From Paracoccus sigandri (GTDB lineage: Bacteria; Pseudomonadota; Alphaproteobacteria; Rhodobacterales; Rhodobacteraceae): DNA of 60,730 nt. The DNA is taken from assembly GCF_003709565.1 (NCBI RefSeq), contig NZ_QNRC01000025.1:1-60730 (forward strand). Reading direction: 5' to 3'. The notes beneath the pieces were generated by a model. The model did no database searches and had not been told where the DNA came from. It saw nothing but the letters and a program-made list of their open reading frames with translations. Every line of letters begins with the position of its first letter. Positions within the stretch are counted from its first letter, which is position 1. The position numbers were made by a program, and so were the translations under genes. This document shows positions 21,188 to 30,561 of the stretch, in pieces.

Positions 21188-21898
<711 letters not shown>

Positions 21899-21955
21899 TA
21901 CTCGGATCTCTCCCCGATTCGACATGGGCCTGGCACGCAACTTGGCCCGCAATGG

Positions 21956-21970
21956 TTAACATGTCGTTAC
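21956..21970. promoter_or_regulatory. CtrA-box-like site in the ctrA promoter (TTAA-N7-TTAC)
   Basis: TTAA at 21956-21959 and TTAC at 21967-21970 are separated by 7 bp, one mismatch from the consensus TTAA-N7-TTAA. The site is 58 bp upstream of the ctrA start. CtrA autoregulation is established in Caulobacter; occupancy here is inferred. Confidence 0.5.
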
Positions 21971-22007
21971 TTTTTCGGCAAAAACCCGCCGATGCAACAA
22001 GGCACTG

Positions 22008-22283
22008 TCATTTATCACGAAATCTCTGCAGCGAGGTGACTTTCAGCGCCGCCCGCCCGTGGCGCGCGATGGCGCTGCACCAGCTGTCGAACTCTTCCTC
22101 GCTGATGTCGTAGCGGCGCAGCGCATCCTCGCGCGAGATCAACCCATAGGCGACCGCCTTGACGACGATTTCCTTGCGGCTGGCGACCCAGCGGGTGTCG
22201 ACCGGCGGAAGATCGGCGACGGTCAGGATCGAGCCGTCGGGCAGCGTCACGGTGCGGGGGCCATCGGTCTTTTTCACGAACAT
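22008..22283 (-). CDS. sciP: CtrA inhibitor protein SciP (DUF1153)
   Basis: A 91-residue DNA-binding protein of DUF1153. It has the family segments GPRTVTLPDGSILTVADLPP, TRWVASRKEIVVKAVAYGL and YDISEEEFDSWCSAIARHG, a helix-turn-helix fold. In Caulobacter SciP blocks CtrA-dependent transcription. The ATG at 22283 follows aggtgg closely; an upstream in-frame ATG at 22313 would add ten residues and is less likely. The gene sits 109 bp upstream of ctrA in the same direction, so antagonist and target are genetic neighbours. Confidence 0.9.
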   Translation of the reverse strand: MFVKKTDGPRTVTLPDGSILTVADLPPVDTRWVASRKEIVVKAVAYGLISREDALRRYDISEEEFDSWCSAIARHGRAALKVTSLQRFRDK

Positions 22284-22328
22284 TCCACCTGTCCTTCGAA
22301 CATGTCCGAGCACGATGACCGACAGCGT

Positions 22329-22343
22329 TTAATCCCGCGTTAG
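22329..22343. promoter_or_regulatory. CtrA-box-like site upstream of sciP (TTAA-N7-TTAG)
   Basis: TTAA at 22329-22332 and TTAG at 22340-22343 with a 7-bp spacer, one mismatch from the CtrA consensus. It lies 46 bp upstream of the sciP start in the gap shared with the divergent mnmA. Confidence 0.45.
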
Positions 22344-22455
22344 CCGCAAAGCGGTTTTTCCGGGTCCGCGCCTTGAGAATGGACAGCATTTGCCTATATT
22401 TCGACGCAAATCGTCCAAGCCGACCCCACAGCCGCCTCCTGGCCGGAGCCCATCC

Positions 22456-23628
22456 ATGACCTCGCCCGCCCTTCTGCGCGCCCCGGCGCCCGCAACCGGA
22501 TTGAACAGCCTCGGCTTCGCCAAGGCCCCCGCCGACACGCGCGTTGTGGTGGCGATGTCGGGCGGCGTGGACAGTTCGGTCGTGGCGGCGAAGTTGAAGC
22601 AGGAAGGCTATGACGTCATCGGCGTGACGCTGCAGCTTTACGACCATGGCGCGGCGCTGGCCAAGAAGGGCGCCTGCTGCGCGGGCCAGGACATCCACGA
22701 TGCCAGGCGGGTGGCCGAGCGCATGGGCTTTCCGCATTACGTGCTTGATTACGAAAACAAGTTCCGCGAATCGGTGATCGACGAATTCGCCGATGCCTAT
22801 CTGGCGGGCGCGACGCCCGTGCCCTGCATCCGCTGCAACGAGCGGGTGAAATTCCGCGACCTGCTGGAAACCGCGCGCGACCTGGATGCCGACTGCATGG
22901 CGACGGGCCACTATATCCAGCGCAAGCAGGGCCCGCTGCGGGCAGAGCTGCACATGGCCGCCGACCCGGCCCGTGACCAGAGCTATTTCCTGTTCTCGAC
23001 CACGCAGGAGCAGCTGGATTTCCTGCGCTTCCCGCTGGGGCATCTGGCCAGCAAGGCCGAGACGCGGGCGCTGGCGGCAGAATACGGGCTGTCGGTCGCG
23101 GACAAGCCCGATTCGCAGGATATCTGCTTCGTGCCCAATGGCGACTACGCCGCGGTGATCGAGAAGCTGCGCCCCGGCGCCGCCGATCCGGGCGAGATCG
23201 TGGACATGGACGGCAAGGTACTGGGCCGGCATCGCGGGGTGATCCACTACACGATCGGCCAGCGGCGGGGCCTGGGCATCGGGGGCCTGGGCGATCCGCT
23301 CTACGTGCTGCGGCTGGATCCCGACCGGCGCCAGGTCGTCGTCGGCCCGAAATCGGCGCTGGCCACCACCATCGTGCCGATCACCGAGGTGAACTGGCTG
23401 GGCGACGGGCCCTTCGAGGGCGAGATCGCCTGCCTGGTGCGCATCCGCTCGACCCGTCCGCCCCGGCCGGCGATCCTGCGGCCGCTGGGGCAAGGCCGGG
23501 CCGAGGTCGAGCTGCTGGACCCCGAGGAGGGCGTCAGCCCCGGCCAGGCCTGCGTCTTCTACGCGGCCGACAGCACGCGCGTGCTTGGCGGCGGCTGGAT
23601 CAGCCTGCGTCGGCGGCCAGCTGCCTGA
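22456..23628 (+). CDS. mnmA: tRNA-specific 2-thiouridylase MnmA
   Basis: A 390-residue enzyme that thiolates U34 of tRNA-Lys, tRNA-Glu and tRNA-Gln. The PP-loop is [11 protein letters not shown]. The catalytic cysteine pair lies in [12 protein letters not shown] and [13 protein letters not shown]-terminal barrel domain follows. The start ATG at 22456 gives an N-terminal extension of about 30 residues before the PP-loop; further upstream the frame is low-confidence. Sulfur would arrive from a cysteine desulfurase relay. Its 3' end overlaps the convergent sufE by 29 bp. Confidence 0.94.
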   Translation: MTSPALLRAPAPATGLNSLGFAKAPADTRVVVAMSGGVDSSVVAAKLKQEGYDVIGVTLQLYDHGAALAKKGACCAGQDIHDARRVAERMGFPHYVLDYENKFRESVIDEFADAYLAGATPVPCIRCNERVKFRDLLETARDLDADCMATGHYIQRKQGPLRAELHMAADPARDQSYFLFSTTQEQLDFLRFPLGHLASKAETRALAAEYGLSVADKPDSQDICFVPNGDYAAVIEKLRPGAADPGEIVDMDGKVLGRHRGVIHYTIGQRRGLGIGGLGDPLYVLRLDPDRRQVVVGPKSALATTIVPITEVNWLGDGPFEGEIACLVRIRSTRPPRPAILRPLGQGRAEVELLDPEEGVSPGQACVFYAADSTRVLGGGWISLRRRPAA

Positions 23629-24010
23629 TCCGCTGCACCATCGCCCTCAGCCCGTTCGAGCGCTGCGAGGACAGGTGTTCGTCCAGGCCCAGCCGGGCCA
23701 GTTCGGCATGGGCGTCGATGCGGGCGATCTCGGCCACCGGCACGCCGGAATAGAGCGCGTGCAGCACCGCGATCAGCCCGCGCACGATCATCGCGTCGCT
23801 GTCGCCCTGGAAATCGAAGCGGCCGTCCTTGATGATCGGCATGATCCAGACCTGGCTGGCGCAGCCCTCGACCTTGGTGGCGGGGACCTGCAATGCCGGG
23901 TCCATCGCGGGCATCGCGCGGCCCAGCTCGATCACATGGCGGTACCGTTCCTCCCAGTCGTCGAGGAAGTCGAATGTGTCGGCGATGTCTTCGAATGCGG
24001 GCGTGGCCAT
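23600..24010 (-). CDS. sufE: Sulfur acceptor protein SufE
   Basis: A 136-residue SufE/CsdE-like sulfur acceptor. The acceptor cysteine is in [11 protein letters not shown]. The family core [26 protein letters not shown] is complete. It accepts persulfide sulfur from a cysteine desulfurase for Fe-S assembly. Convergent with mnmA and overlapping its end. Confidence 0.93.
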   Translation of the reverse strand: MATPAFEDIADTFDFLDDWEERYRHVIELGRAMPAMDPALQVPATKVEGCASQVWIMPIIKDGRFDFQGDSDAMIVRGLIAVLHALYSGVPVAEIARIDAHAELARLGLDEHLSSQRSNGLRAMVQRIRQLAADAG

Positions 24011-24119
24011 GGCGTATTCCTTTCGTCCACGGGTTAGCGCGGCTTGCGCCCAAGGTCAAAGAGGCTTTATCCATCCGCCGCTTTCCCCTAACAATCAGGC
24101 GAAACCAAGGGATGGTGAC

Positions 24120-24635
24120 ATGAGACGATTGACCGCGCCGCTGCTGATCTCGGCCCTGCTGCTTGCCGGTTGCGGCGGCCGCTTCGGTGACAGCGGCTGG
24201 AACCCGCTTGGCTGGATGGGCGGCGGCGGCGGACGCGACCGCGGCCCCTCGACGCTGGAACCCGTCGGCGGCTATGCCGTCACCGGCGACCAGAGCCCGG
24301 CGATCCCGCAGCTGCTGTCGGCCCGGTGGGAGCCGCTGAACGAGGGCCGCCTGCTGGTCGTGACCGGGATCGGGCCGACCAAGGGCTATCACGGCGCGCG
24401 GCTGATCACCGCGGTTCCCCAGCCCGAGGGGCGGATTTCCCCGGATGCGGATGGCGTGCTGCGGCTGCGCTTCGTCGCCCTGCCGCCCCCGCCCGAGGCC
24501 GCCGCGGCAAGGCTGCCCGCCAATCCGGCGGTGGATGTGATCACGGTGGCGCTGCCCCTGTCCCATACCCAGCTTGCCGGCGTCGCGCGGGTCGAGATCG
24601 CCGGCGCGTCGAACCTCTTGTCGATCGCGCGCTGA
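24120..24635 (+). CDS. Putative lipoprotein of unknown function
   Basis: A 171-residue protein with a lipoprotein signal: MRRLTAPLLISALLLAGC places the acylated cysteine at residue 18. A glycine-rich linker follows (GWMGGGGGRDRG). The rest is a soluble domain of mixed character (SARWEPLNEGRLLVVTGIGPTKGY) that I cannot assign to a named family. It is divergent from sufE and ends 44 bp before tRNA-Ser. Probably attached to the inner or outer membrane on the periplasmic side. Confidence 0.7.
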   Translation: MRRLTAPLLISALLLAGCGGRFGDSGWNPLGWMGGGGGRDRGPSTLEPVGGYAVTGDQSPAIPQLLSARWEPLNEGRLLVVTGIGPTKGYHGARLITAVPQPEGRISPDADGVLRLRFVALPPPPEAAAARLPANPAVDVITVALPLSHTQLAGVARVEIAGASNLLSIAR

Positions 24636-24679
24636 CAGCGGTTGCGCGGCGGCACCCGCCGCGCTAAGCCGCAGCCGTC

Positions 24680-24769
24680 GGAGGCGTGGCAGAGTGGTTT
24701 AATGCACCGGTCTTGAAAACCGACGTGGGTGAAAGCCCACCGTGGGTTCGAATCCCACCGCCTCCGCCA
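24680..24769 (+). tRNA. tRNA-Ser (anticodon UGA)
   Basis: A 90-nt class II tRNA with encoded CCA. The acceptor GGAGGCG (24680-24686) pairs with CGCCTCC (24759-24765). The anticodon TGA is at 24714-24716. A long variable arm (gtgggtgaaagcccac) and a T arm gtggg-ttcgaat-cccac are present. Its 3' end coincides with the end of a recombinase reading frame on the other strand, which marks it as an integration site. Confidence 0.97.
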
Positions 24770-24984
24770 CTTCGGTATGAAACCGGGAACGCCGATTCCC
24801 GCCGTTTTCCCTCCCTTAGTGGCTACCAGCGTCCTCAACAGGGTTCTTTTGCTGCCTTTGATGTAGATTGCGTCGTCTGCGACTTCGACGTGTTGGGCGA
24901 AGGCTCGGACGTGTTCCCGCCGATAGCCGCCATTTCCAAGCCGGAGTCGGGTGCGGGCTTCGCTCGCCAAGGCGACCCGTCCTC
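24770..24984 (-). pseudogene. C-terminal remnant of a site-specific recombinase
   Basis: About 70 residues on the minus strand, RRLRLGNGGYRR-like lead then HVEVADDAIYIKGSKRTLLR and GVPGFIPKW. This style, ending in a GSK-x-LLRTLVA stretch and a final PKWR, is what I recognise from large serine recombinases of integrated elements in Rhodobacterales. The N-terminal catalytic domain is absent. The last codons (TGG CGG AGG) are the tRNA-Ser 3' end read in reverse, and the frame stays open through the tRNA. It is a left-over of an element that used this tRNA. Confidence 0.55.
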
Positions 24985-25186
24985 CGGCCAGCCATGACGG
25001 CAGTTTCAGCAGCAGCATCGGAAGGCGCGCGATCAGCCCGATCAGCCCCTCATGCAGCGTATCGCTGCGACAGAGCGTGCCGTCCAGGTCGACGACCAGC
25101 GGAACCCCGGTTTCGGGCGGATCAGGCTCCGATGGCGCATCGGTCGGAGCGGGACCGGCGGGCTGGAGTCGCACCTCTTCCGTCAC
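24985..25186 (-). pseudogene. N-terminal fragment of a UbiA-type prenyltransferase with HAD-like domain
   Basis: A GTG at 25186 opens a frame with VPLVVDLDGTLCRSDTLHEG, the HAD motif DxDGT, then GLIARLPMLLLKLPSWLAGG. This matches the N-terminus of bacterial UbiA-family prenyltransferases fused to a haloacid-dehalogenase-like domain. After about 65 residues it switches within one frame to the recombinase remnant, so the rest of the gene is lost. The fusion frame is an accident of a junction near 24985. Confidence 0.5.
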
Positions 25187-25319
25187 ATGCCGCCCCCGAC
25201 TGGTTACCAACCAACAGATCGTCGCACGCCGTACTGAACTACACCGGACGTTCGTTCGCCCGGACGACAACTGTCGCCGCCTGCCCGCCCACCGACAGGC
25301 AGCGCCCCCCTCGGCCCCG

Positions 25320-26069
25320 TCAGCTTGTCAGGCCGATCCGGCGACGGATCTCGTCGTCCCTCAGCGAGACCTCGCGGCCCAGGAACTCATCGCCATCCGG
25401 GCCGCTCAACCACAGAAGGGCGCGGGCGGGCCATTCGGGCGGGATATGCACCGACCAGTCCAGCTGGCTGACCGGGTTGATGCCGCTCTGCCGGATCGTC
25501 TTCTGCATCTCGGTCGCCACCGTGCCCGGCGAAAGGCTGATGGCGCGGATGCCGTCGGCGCGCGCCTCCAGATCGACCGCGCGCGTCAGCATGTAGGCGC
25601 CGGCCTTGCTGGCGCAATAGGCGCTCCAGCCCTCTTGCGGGGCATGGGCAGCCCCCGATCCCACCGTGAGGATCGTCCCGCGCCCCTGAGCCCGCATCAC
25701 CGGAAGCGCGGCGCGCATGCCGTGGAAGACGCCCTTCAGATTGACGTCGATCACCTGCCCCCATTCCTCGACATCGGCCGTGGCCAGGTCGGCGATCGGC
25801 CCGATGAGGCCCGCATTGTTCACCAGCACGTCAAGCCGCCCGGCGCGGTCGCGCAGCAGGGCAACGGCGCGCTCCATATCGGCGGGCCGCGCAACATCTC
25901 CGGCAAGCGCCATGCCGCCGATCTCGGCCGCCAGCTCGCCTACCGCCGCCTGGTTCCGGGCCATCACCCCGACCAGCGCGCCGGCCTCGGCAAAGGCCCG
26001 CGCGGCGGCGGCGCCGATGCCACGGCTTGCGCCCGTGACGAGAACGACCTGGCCGTCAAGATTGACCAT
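25320..26069 (-). CDS. SDR-family oxidoreductase
   Basis: A 249-residue short-chain dehydrogenase/reductase. The cofactor loop is LVTGASRGIGAAAARAF, the structural motif NNAG is present and the catalytic pair Tyr-Lys is in YCASKAGAY, with the serine in the GSGAAHAP strand. It would be an NAD(P)-dependent alcohol/carbonyl enzyme; the substrate is unknown. AAGGAGGAG precedes two adjacent ATGs at 26072 and 26069; spacing favours the second. It lies inside the island between two tRNA genes but its composition is like the chromosome. Confidence 0.88.
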   Translation of the reverse strand: MVNLDGQVVLVTGASRGIGAAAARAFAEAGALVGVMARNQAAVGELAAEIGGMALAGDVARPADMERAVALLRDRAGRLDVLVNNAGLIGPIADLATADVEEWGQVIDVNLKGVFHGMRAALPVMRAQGRGTILTVGSGAAHAPQEGWSAYCASKAGAYMLTRAVDLEARADGIRAISLSPGTVATEMQKTIRQSGINPVSQLDWSVHIPPEWPARALLWLSGPDGDEFLGREVSLRDDEIRRRIGLTS

Positions 26070-26311
26070 CATCTCCTCCTTGCGTTGAACATGCCCCCGA
26101 GCCTAGCCGCGGATCCCGGAAGCCGCCAGCGGCGTCGCCCCTGCCCTCGGGCGATCAGGACCGAAGCCGGGGCGGCGAACCAGACCGCCCGCAGCGGCGT
26201 TTGGCAGGGTGCAGAGGGGCCGACGCCGCGGGGGTTATTTTATGGGAAGACTGGCCATAGGTAGAGATCTATATATGTGACACATTCGTTGCAGAACCAA
26301 CAAGAGAGCCT

Positions 26312-26971
26312 ATGCCGCCGATCCCTCCTGACCGCCATCGCGATCCTCTCTTGCTGCTTGCCTTGACCTGCGGGCTGACGCTTGGCTGGCTGCTGGTGGG
26401 GCTGGTCCTGGTCGAGACGCCCGAGAAGATGTTCGCCGAAACCGGCCCAATCGAGAGCGCCTCGGCATTCTACCTGATCGTCACGGCATTGTGGCTGGCC
26501 AGCGACATGATGCGCCGCAGGGCCCTGGAACGCTGGCATCTGCTGGTGTTCGTGACGGCCGCCGGGCTGCGCGAGCTGGACTGGGACAAGGCGTTCACCG
26601 ACAGCGGCATCCTGTCGCTGCGGTTGTATTCCGGCACCGCCCCCTGGGTGCAGAAGATCGCCGGCGCCCTGGTCCTGACGCTGCTGATCTGTGCGGGGCT
26701 GCGCCTGCTGCGGCGCGATCTGGTGCCCTGGCTGCAAGGATTGCGCCGCAGGCAGGATTGGGCCTGGGTGCTGGCCGTAGCATTGGCGCTGTATGTGATC
26801 GCCAAGTCGCTGGACGGGCTGGGCCGCAAGCTGGCGCCCTGGGGCATTGAGCTGTCGGACTGGGCCAGCCGCTCGGCCGGGCGCAGCGAGGAAGTCATGG
26901 AACTGGTCGGCGCGCTCTTGCTGATGCAGGGCGCCGGACTGATCTTGCTGCGCCGCCGGCTGCGGTATTAG
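26312..26971 (+). CDS. Integral membrane protein of unknown function
   Basis: A 219-residue protein with five or six predicted membrane helices (residues about 12-34, 50-66, 76-90, 114-132, 148-164 and 194-212). The polar loops carry many charged residues, including LRELDWDKAFTDSGILSL and SRSAGRSEEVMELVG. I do not recognise the family. Upstream at 26240-26290 is an unusually AT-rich stretch (gatctatatatgtgacac) that may hold its promoter. No partner gene is obvious. Confidence 0.65.
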   Translation: MPPIPPDRHRDPLLLLALTCGLTLGWLLVGLVLVETPEKMFAETGPIESASAFYLIVTALWLASDMMRRRALERWHLLVFVTAAGLRELDWDKAFTDSGILSLRLYSGTAPWVQKIAGALVLTLLICAGLRLLRRDLVPWLQGLRRRQDWAWVLAVALALYVIAKSLDGLGRKLAPWGIELSDWASRSAGRSEEVMELVGALLLMQGAGLILLRRRLRY

Positions 26972-27191
26972 TCGCCGCATCCCGTATGGCGGAGGGATTC
27001 CGATCCCCCCGTCACCTGGCACCGTCCGGTCGGCAGTTGCACAGCGCCCATGCCGCGGCCATCCCGCCGGGCGATGCCACCGCCGCATGTCGCGGGACGG
27101 TGCTGATCCGCGCCGAATACGCTGATCGCTGGCGCAGGCCCGTGACCATGGCGCCGCCGCGCGTCACCGACCGAAACGGGGTCGCGCTTGA

Positions 27192-27684
27192 CGGAATGGC
27201 GCGCACGCGGGGCCAGCGACGGTCGAACTGGTTCGCGATCCCTCCGCCGCCAGCCAAGTCGACGCGCTGTCCCGACAGATCGCCTCGGTGCCGAACGGTT
27301 TCAAGTCCGAAATGGAAACCGCGCTCGAGGCGCTGAAGGACCTTCCCGGTCAGATCGGTGAACTCATCACGCTGCTGGTCGACAAGAGCGCGGAATGGGT
27401 GGGCGCGCTGATCGAGATGATCCGCGAGACGGAGGTCGTCGGGGAACTGTTCACCTCGATGGTTAGTGTCGTCATGATGATGTCGCCGAATCTCTGGGCA
27501 GAGGCGCTTGGAACCGTTGAAGGATATCTGCTGCCCGAGGTGCTGCGGGCGATCGTCTTTGCGGTGATCGCGGCCCTCAACATAGCTCTTGCGGCACGCC
27601 TCGCAAGTTTCGTGGCCAAGGTTCGGGCGGCCCTGGTCGCCTTGGGCAAGATCGGGCCGCTGCTGCTGATGATCTGCGGGGATG
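27192..27684 (+). pseudogene. Hydrophobic pre-toxin-like domain fragment
   Basis: The frame reads PATVELVRDPSAASQVDAL, then an amphipathic helix region (ALEALKDLPGQIGELITLLV) and a hydrophobic hairpin (GYLLPEVLRAIVFAVIAALN followed by ALAARLASFVAKVRAAL). This resembles the membrane-active segment that precedes toxin tips in Rhs/PAAR-type effectors. No N-terminal delivery domain and no toxin tip remain. It fuses at about 27684 to a reversed excisionase piece. The family call is by pattern only. Confidence 0.4.
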
Positions 27685-27809
27685 CGATAGAGCCTGCCAA
27701 AGCGGAAATGGCGCAACTCGCCGGTGTTGCACTTGTTTCGGATGGACGTTGCGCTGACGCCCCATTTCTCTGCAAGCGACTCCGGGGTGAATGGTGTTGC
27801 GGCATCCAT
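27685..27809 (-). pseudogene. Excisionase-like helix-turn-helix N-terminus
   Basis: The ATG at 27809 (aaaggtgatc upstream) opens MDAATPFTPESLAEKWGVSA and continues TSIRNKCNTGELRHFRFGRL, the winged HTH of MerR/excisionase-type DNA-binding proteins. After YRIPAD the frame runs into unrelated sequence, so the gene is 3'-truncated. Such genes usually sit next to an integrase. Confidence 0.5.
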
Positions 27810-28124
27810 CGGAAGATCACCTTTCCCTGTGATTCTGCCTGTCATCGGCATGAAACCCAGCCGACCGAAGCCGGCGGAGTGTTTCGTGAGAATGGTGAGG
27901 CCGGAATGGATTGTCATCCATGTTGGCGGATCGGGCGGTTCCAGTGCCGTGCCGCAACCGGTCCCGGAGCCACGCCATGTGACGTGTTGATGCGAATAGC
28001 CGGACATGAAAGCCCTCGCGCCGGGGGAAGGACGCGGGGGCAAGAAGGCGGTGCTGGGCATCGGCAACCTGCTGGCCGCTGGAGCCACGGCGGATCGTCG
28101 GCGCGATATCGGGCTGCACATCCA

Positions 28125-28566
28125 TCAGCGCGAGAATTTCCGCCTGCGAGAGCGTCCGCACCGGCCTCCAGGTGATACGACCCGCCGTGCTGACCGGTCA
28201 GATCGACGCGCCGGTCCGCCGGATCGGCCGGTGGCCCAAGGCGTCTGTTCGGCCTCCCACGGATCGATGATCTCTTTCGGCTTGGACCAGTTCATGATCC
28301 CGACCAGCGTGCCGCCCATGCCACCCAGGCGCCATCTCTTGATCCAATCCGCCCGGCCGATGACGCCAGTATTGAAATGGCAGCCGACCGCTGCGTCGAA
28401 CTGGCGCTGCTCGACCGTCATCCCGGTCAGAGCGCGGTAAACCTCCCCCTCATATTTCGCCAGGTCACGGCGGAATACGGTGAAGACGTCGCTCAGCGCG
28501 GCATCCAGATCCGCGGACATCCCGCGCGTCATAAGGCCGCACGCCGCCGCTGTCAGGGGCTTTCAT
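28125..28566 (-). pseudogene. Phage lysozyme-like pseudogene
   Basis: An ATG at 28566 with a good ribosome site (cgaggagacagcc upstream) starts MKAPDSGGVRPYD but is out of frame with the recognisable body: DLAKYEGEVYRALTGMT, QRQFDAAVGCHFNTGVIGRA and GIMNWSKPKEIIDPWEAEQT. These are the middle and C-terminal parts of a phage-type endolysin (muramidase fold, NTG segment). The N-terminal catalytic glutamate region is missing and the C-terminus degenerates to arginine-rich sequence. Non-functional. Confidence 0.55.
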
Positions 28567-29314
28567 GGCTGTCTCCTCGGTGTGGCTGAACAACGGGGCG
28601 CGGGCGGGGATTATTCCGCAGCCAAGCCATATATCGGCGATGGCGGCGAGGTCCGTGAACTGGACAGCGCCTTTGCGAAGACGGCGCGGCGGGGGCGTCC
28701 GCCTCTGCTTGCCGGTGAACGCAAGGTCCGCATGAACTTCATGATCGATCCGGACATTGCCGCCGCGCTCGAGGATCAGCCCAACAAGAGTGCGTTGGTC
28801 AATGCGTTGTCATGGGCAATGGCCCGGCGAGGCGGTCATGAATGTGATTTGCCGCCGCTCGGGGCCGGGCATACCGTCAGGATGGGTCCGATCGGGGCCA
28901 GGGGCGGGCATGCAGTTGCCCTTGTCCGCCCCACCGGCCGAGGGGCCGAGAAAGACCGGCGATTACGGATGCGGGCCGCGCTCGACCCGAGATTCGATCT
29001 TCCGCAGGTGGTCGAGGATCAGCACCATCCGCTCATCCTGCCGCGCCGTCGCCGTCTCCACAGCCCGGATGCGCGCCATGTCGTCGGATCGCCCCGACAG
29101 ATTGCCACATGCCCCATGCCCCCGCGACGCCGACCACCAAGCGCGACAAGCATGGTCCTCGTGCTGATCCTGTTATCGACTGCCGGCATCATGCTCATCT
29201 CCTCGTTCTCATGTGATGGGTGCGCCTCGCACATGGAAAAAGCCCCGCGCGGGCTGGCAGAATCGTCGGTTCCCCTCATCGATCTGTTCGATTCCGGGTT
29301 GCGTTATGTTTAGC

Positions 29315-29326
29315 ACGATATATCGT
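29315..29326. promoter_or_regulatory. Perfect 12-bp palindrome ACGATATATCGT
   Basis: An AT-rich perfect palindrome in GC-rich surroundings, 224 bp beyond the 3' end of the sulfotransferase gene. It has the look of an operator for a dimeric winged-helix repressor, but no adjacent gene starts at the right distance, so its gene may have been lost with the element. Confidence 0.3.
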
Positions 29327-29549
29327 CAGGATCGGGTAGGTTTGTCAGACATGGCCGGCCAAGCAGGCGGTGCATGTCGCCCCTGCTTGGCTTCCGCTGG
29401 AACAGAACTGGATGGGAAAGCCGCGCGCGAGGCGAAGCTGCTCGGGCCTGTTCGCGCCGAACGGCCGCTAGCGAATGTCGACCGATCCCTTCAGCGATTT
29501 CGCGATTCAGGCGAGCTCGACCGAGCGATGCCGCGGGTCGGGATTGCGA

Positions 29550-30278
29550 TCACTCACTGACCCATTCTGGGTGCCCGATCTCCTCCAGGGTCTCCATGAT
29601 CTCATCATGATACTCGGGTTTATACCTGCTGAGAATATTCGCGGAATGCATCCGCGCTTTCTTGGGTTCCAGGTCCACATGGTCAACCGCAAGGAATGCA
29701 AGAACCCTGGAGAAATCTCCGGAGGCAATAGTTGAGAACTTAACGTCAAGAACATCGCCAACAACAGACGACCTATAGTAATCAAATAGATCGTCCTGGA
29801 ATTTCTTGAATTTTACAAACCACCTCTTGTCGAAGTCGATAAGCTCTCTTTTCACCCTGCTTCTGGCTGTTTCATTCGGGATGTTCCAAACACCAGTTTT
29901 CTTGGCCAGAATATTTGATGAATGTTGCGCAAGCTTGTTTTCGCGTTCATATATTATTTTCTTCACACCTTCATGCTTCAGAAGCTTGTCGCAGCAAGAT
30001 CGACTCTGATCTCGCCACATCTTGAAGCCGACAGCGTTGAACCCGCCTTGATCGAAAACACGCTGCACAAACGCATCCTCATCCAGGCGGATTTCGTTCA
30101 CCTCATCGGTAGTCAAGCCGGAAAAGCTTCCCTTCAAATGCGTCGCCGGCTTCCTGTGAAAAATCTCGCCGTGGCACATGACTTGCGGATGTGATCCCAG
30201 CGTTGCCGTCAGGAGCGATGTCCCCGATCGCGCGTTGCTCAGAACAACAAATCTGGTCATGTTTTCGCTGGCCGCCAT
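29550..30278 (-). CDS. Sulfotransferase-family protein
   Basis: A 242-residue protein with the 5'-PAPS binding loop near the N-terminus, FVVLSNARSGTSLLTATLGS, and the following HPQVMCHGEIFH, typical of bacterial Stf0/sulfotransferase-1-like enzymes. The 3'-phosphate strand is probably in the segment near KKIIYERENKLAQHSSN. GGAGGGGAG precedes the ATG at 30278. The gene is clearly richer in A and T and in lysine codons than its neighbours, a sign of recent transfer. It would transfer sulfate to a glycan, lipid or small molecule; the acceptor is unknown. It faces away from the SGNH gene 283 bp upstream. Confidence 0.78.
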   Translation of the reverse strand: MAASENMTRFVVLSNARSGTSLLTATLGSHPQVMCHGEIFHRKPATHLKGSFSGLTTDEVNEIRLDEDAFVQRVFDQGGFNAVGFKMWRDQSRSCCDKLLKHEGVKKIIYERENKLAQHSSNILAKKTGVWNIPNETARSRVKRELIDFDKRWFVKFKKFQDDLFDYYRSSVVGDVLDVKFSTIASGDFSRVLAFLAVDHVDLEPKKARMHSANILSRYKPEYHDEIMETLEEIGHPEWVSE

Positions 30279-30561
30279 CTCCCCTCCTTCAGACGCACGG
30301 GCTCCATTCGGCGATCAAGTGCCTTTGGCTGAAGCTTGGTTTGCCGCGGGCGATCGAGTCAACCAGCAATATGTCTGATTTGTCGACATCAGCGAGATCT
30401 CACCACCTGGGGCTATATCCTCACCCGTCCACCTGATCTTCAGCCCGTGAAGGATGGCCTCCATCTGGCCCGCTACGTCCAGATCATCAGAGACGATCTG
30501 CGCTTGAGCATGGTCGCCTTGAGTGGAATAACCCGCGTCGAAAACAACGCGAAGGTGAAGC

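Larger units (their letters stand above)
26972..29290. mobile_element. Decayed prophage / toxin-gene debris
   Basis: About 2.3 kb in which no intact gene is visible. Fragments on both strands include a hydrophobic toxin-associated segment (27192-27684, plus), a helix-turn-helix excisionase-like N-terminus (27685-27809, minus) and a lysozyme-like piece (28125-28566, minus). At 28630-28830 (plus) is a short basic protein piece with GERKVRMNFMIDPDIAAALE. A phage-like coiled segment on the minus strand near 28965-29080 reads RMVLILDHLRKIESRVE. Frameshifts separate the parts. The stretch lies between the two tRNA genes that carry recombinase remnants, so it is most simply the wreck of one or more integrated elements. 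Confidence 0.6.

Noticed and set aside
26980..27012. A possible second tRNA-Ser 3' end (tggcggagggattccgatcc) as attachment repeat
   Set aside because: Only about 9 bases match and they are inverted relative to the orientation needed for a direct att repeat with the tRNA at 24680.
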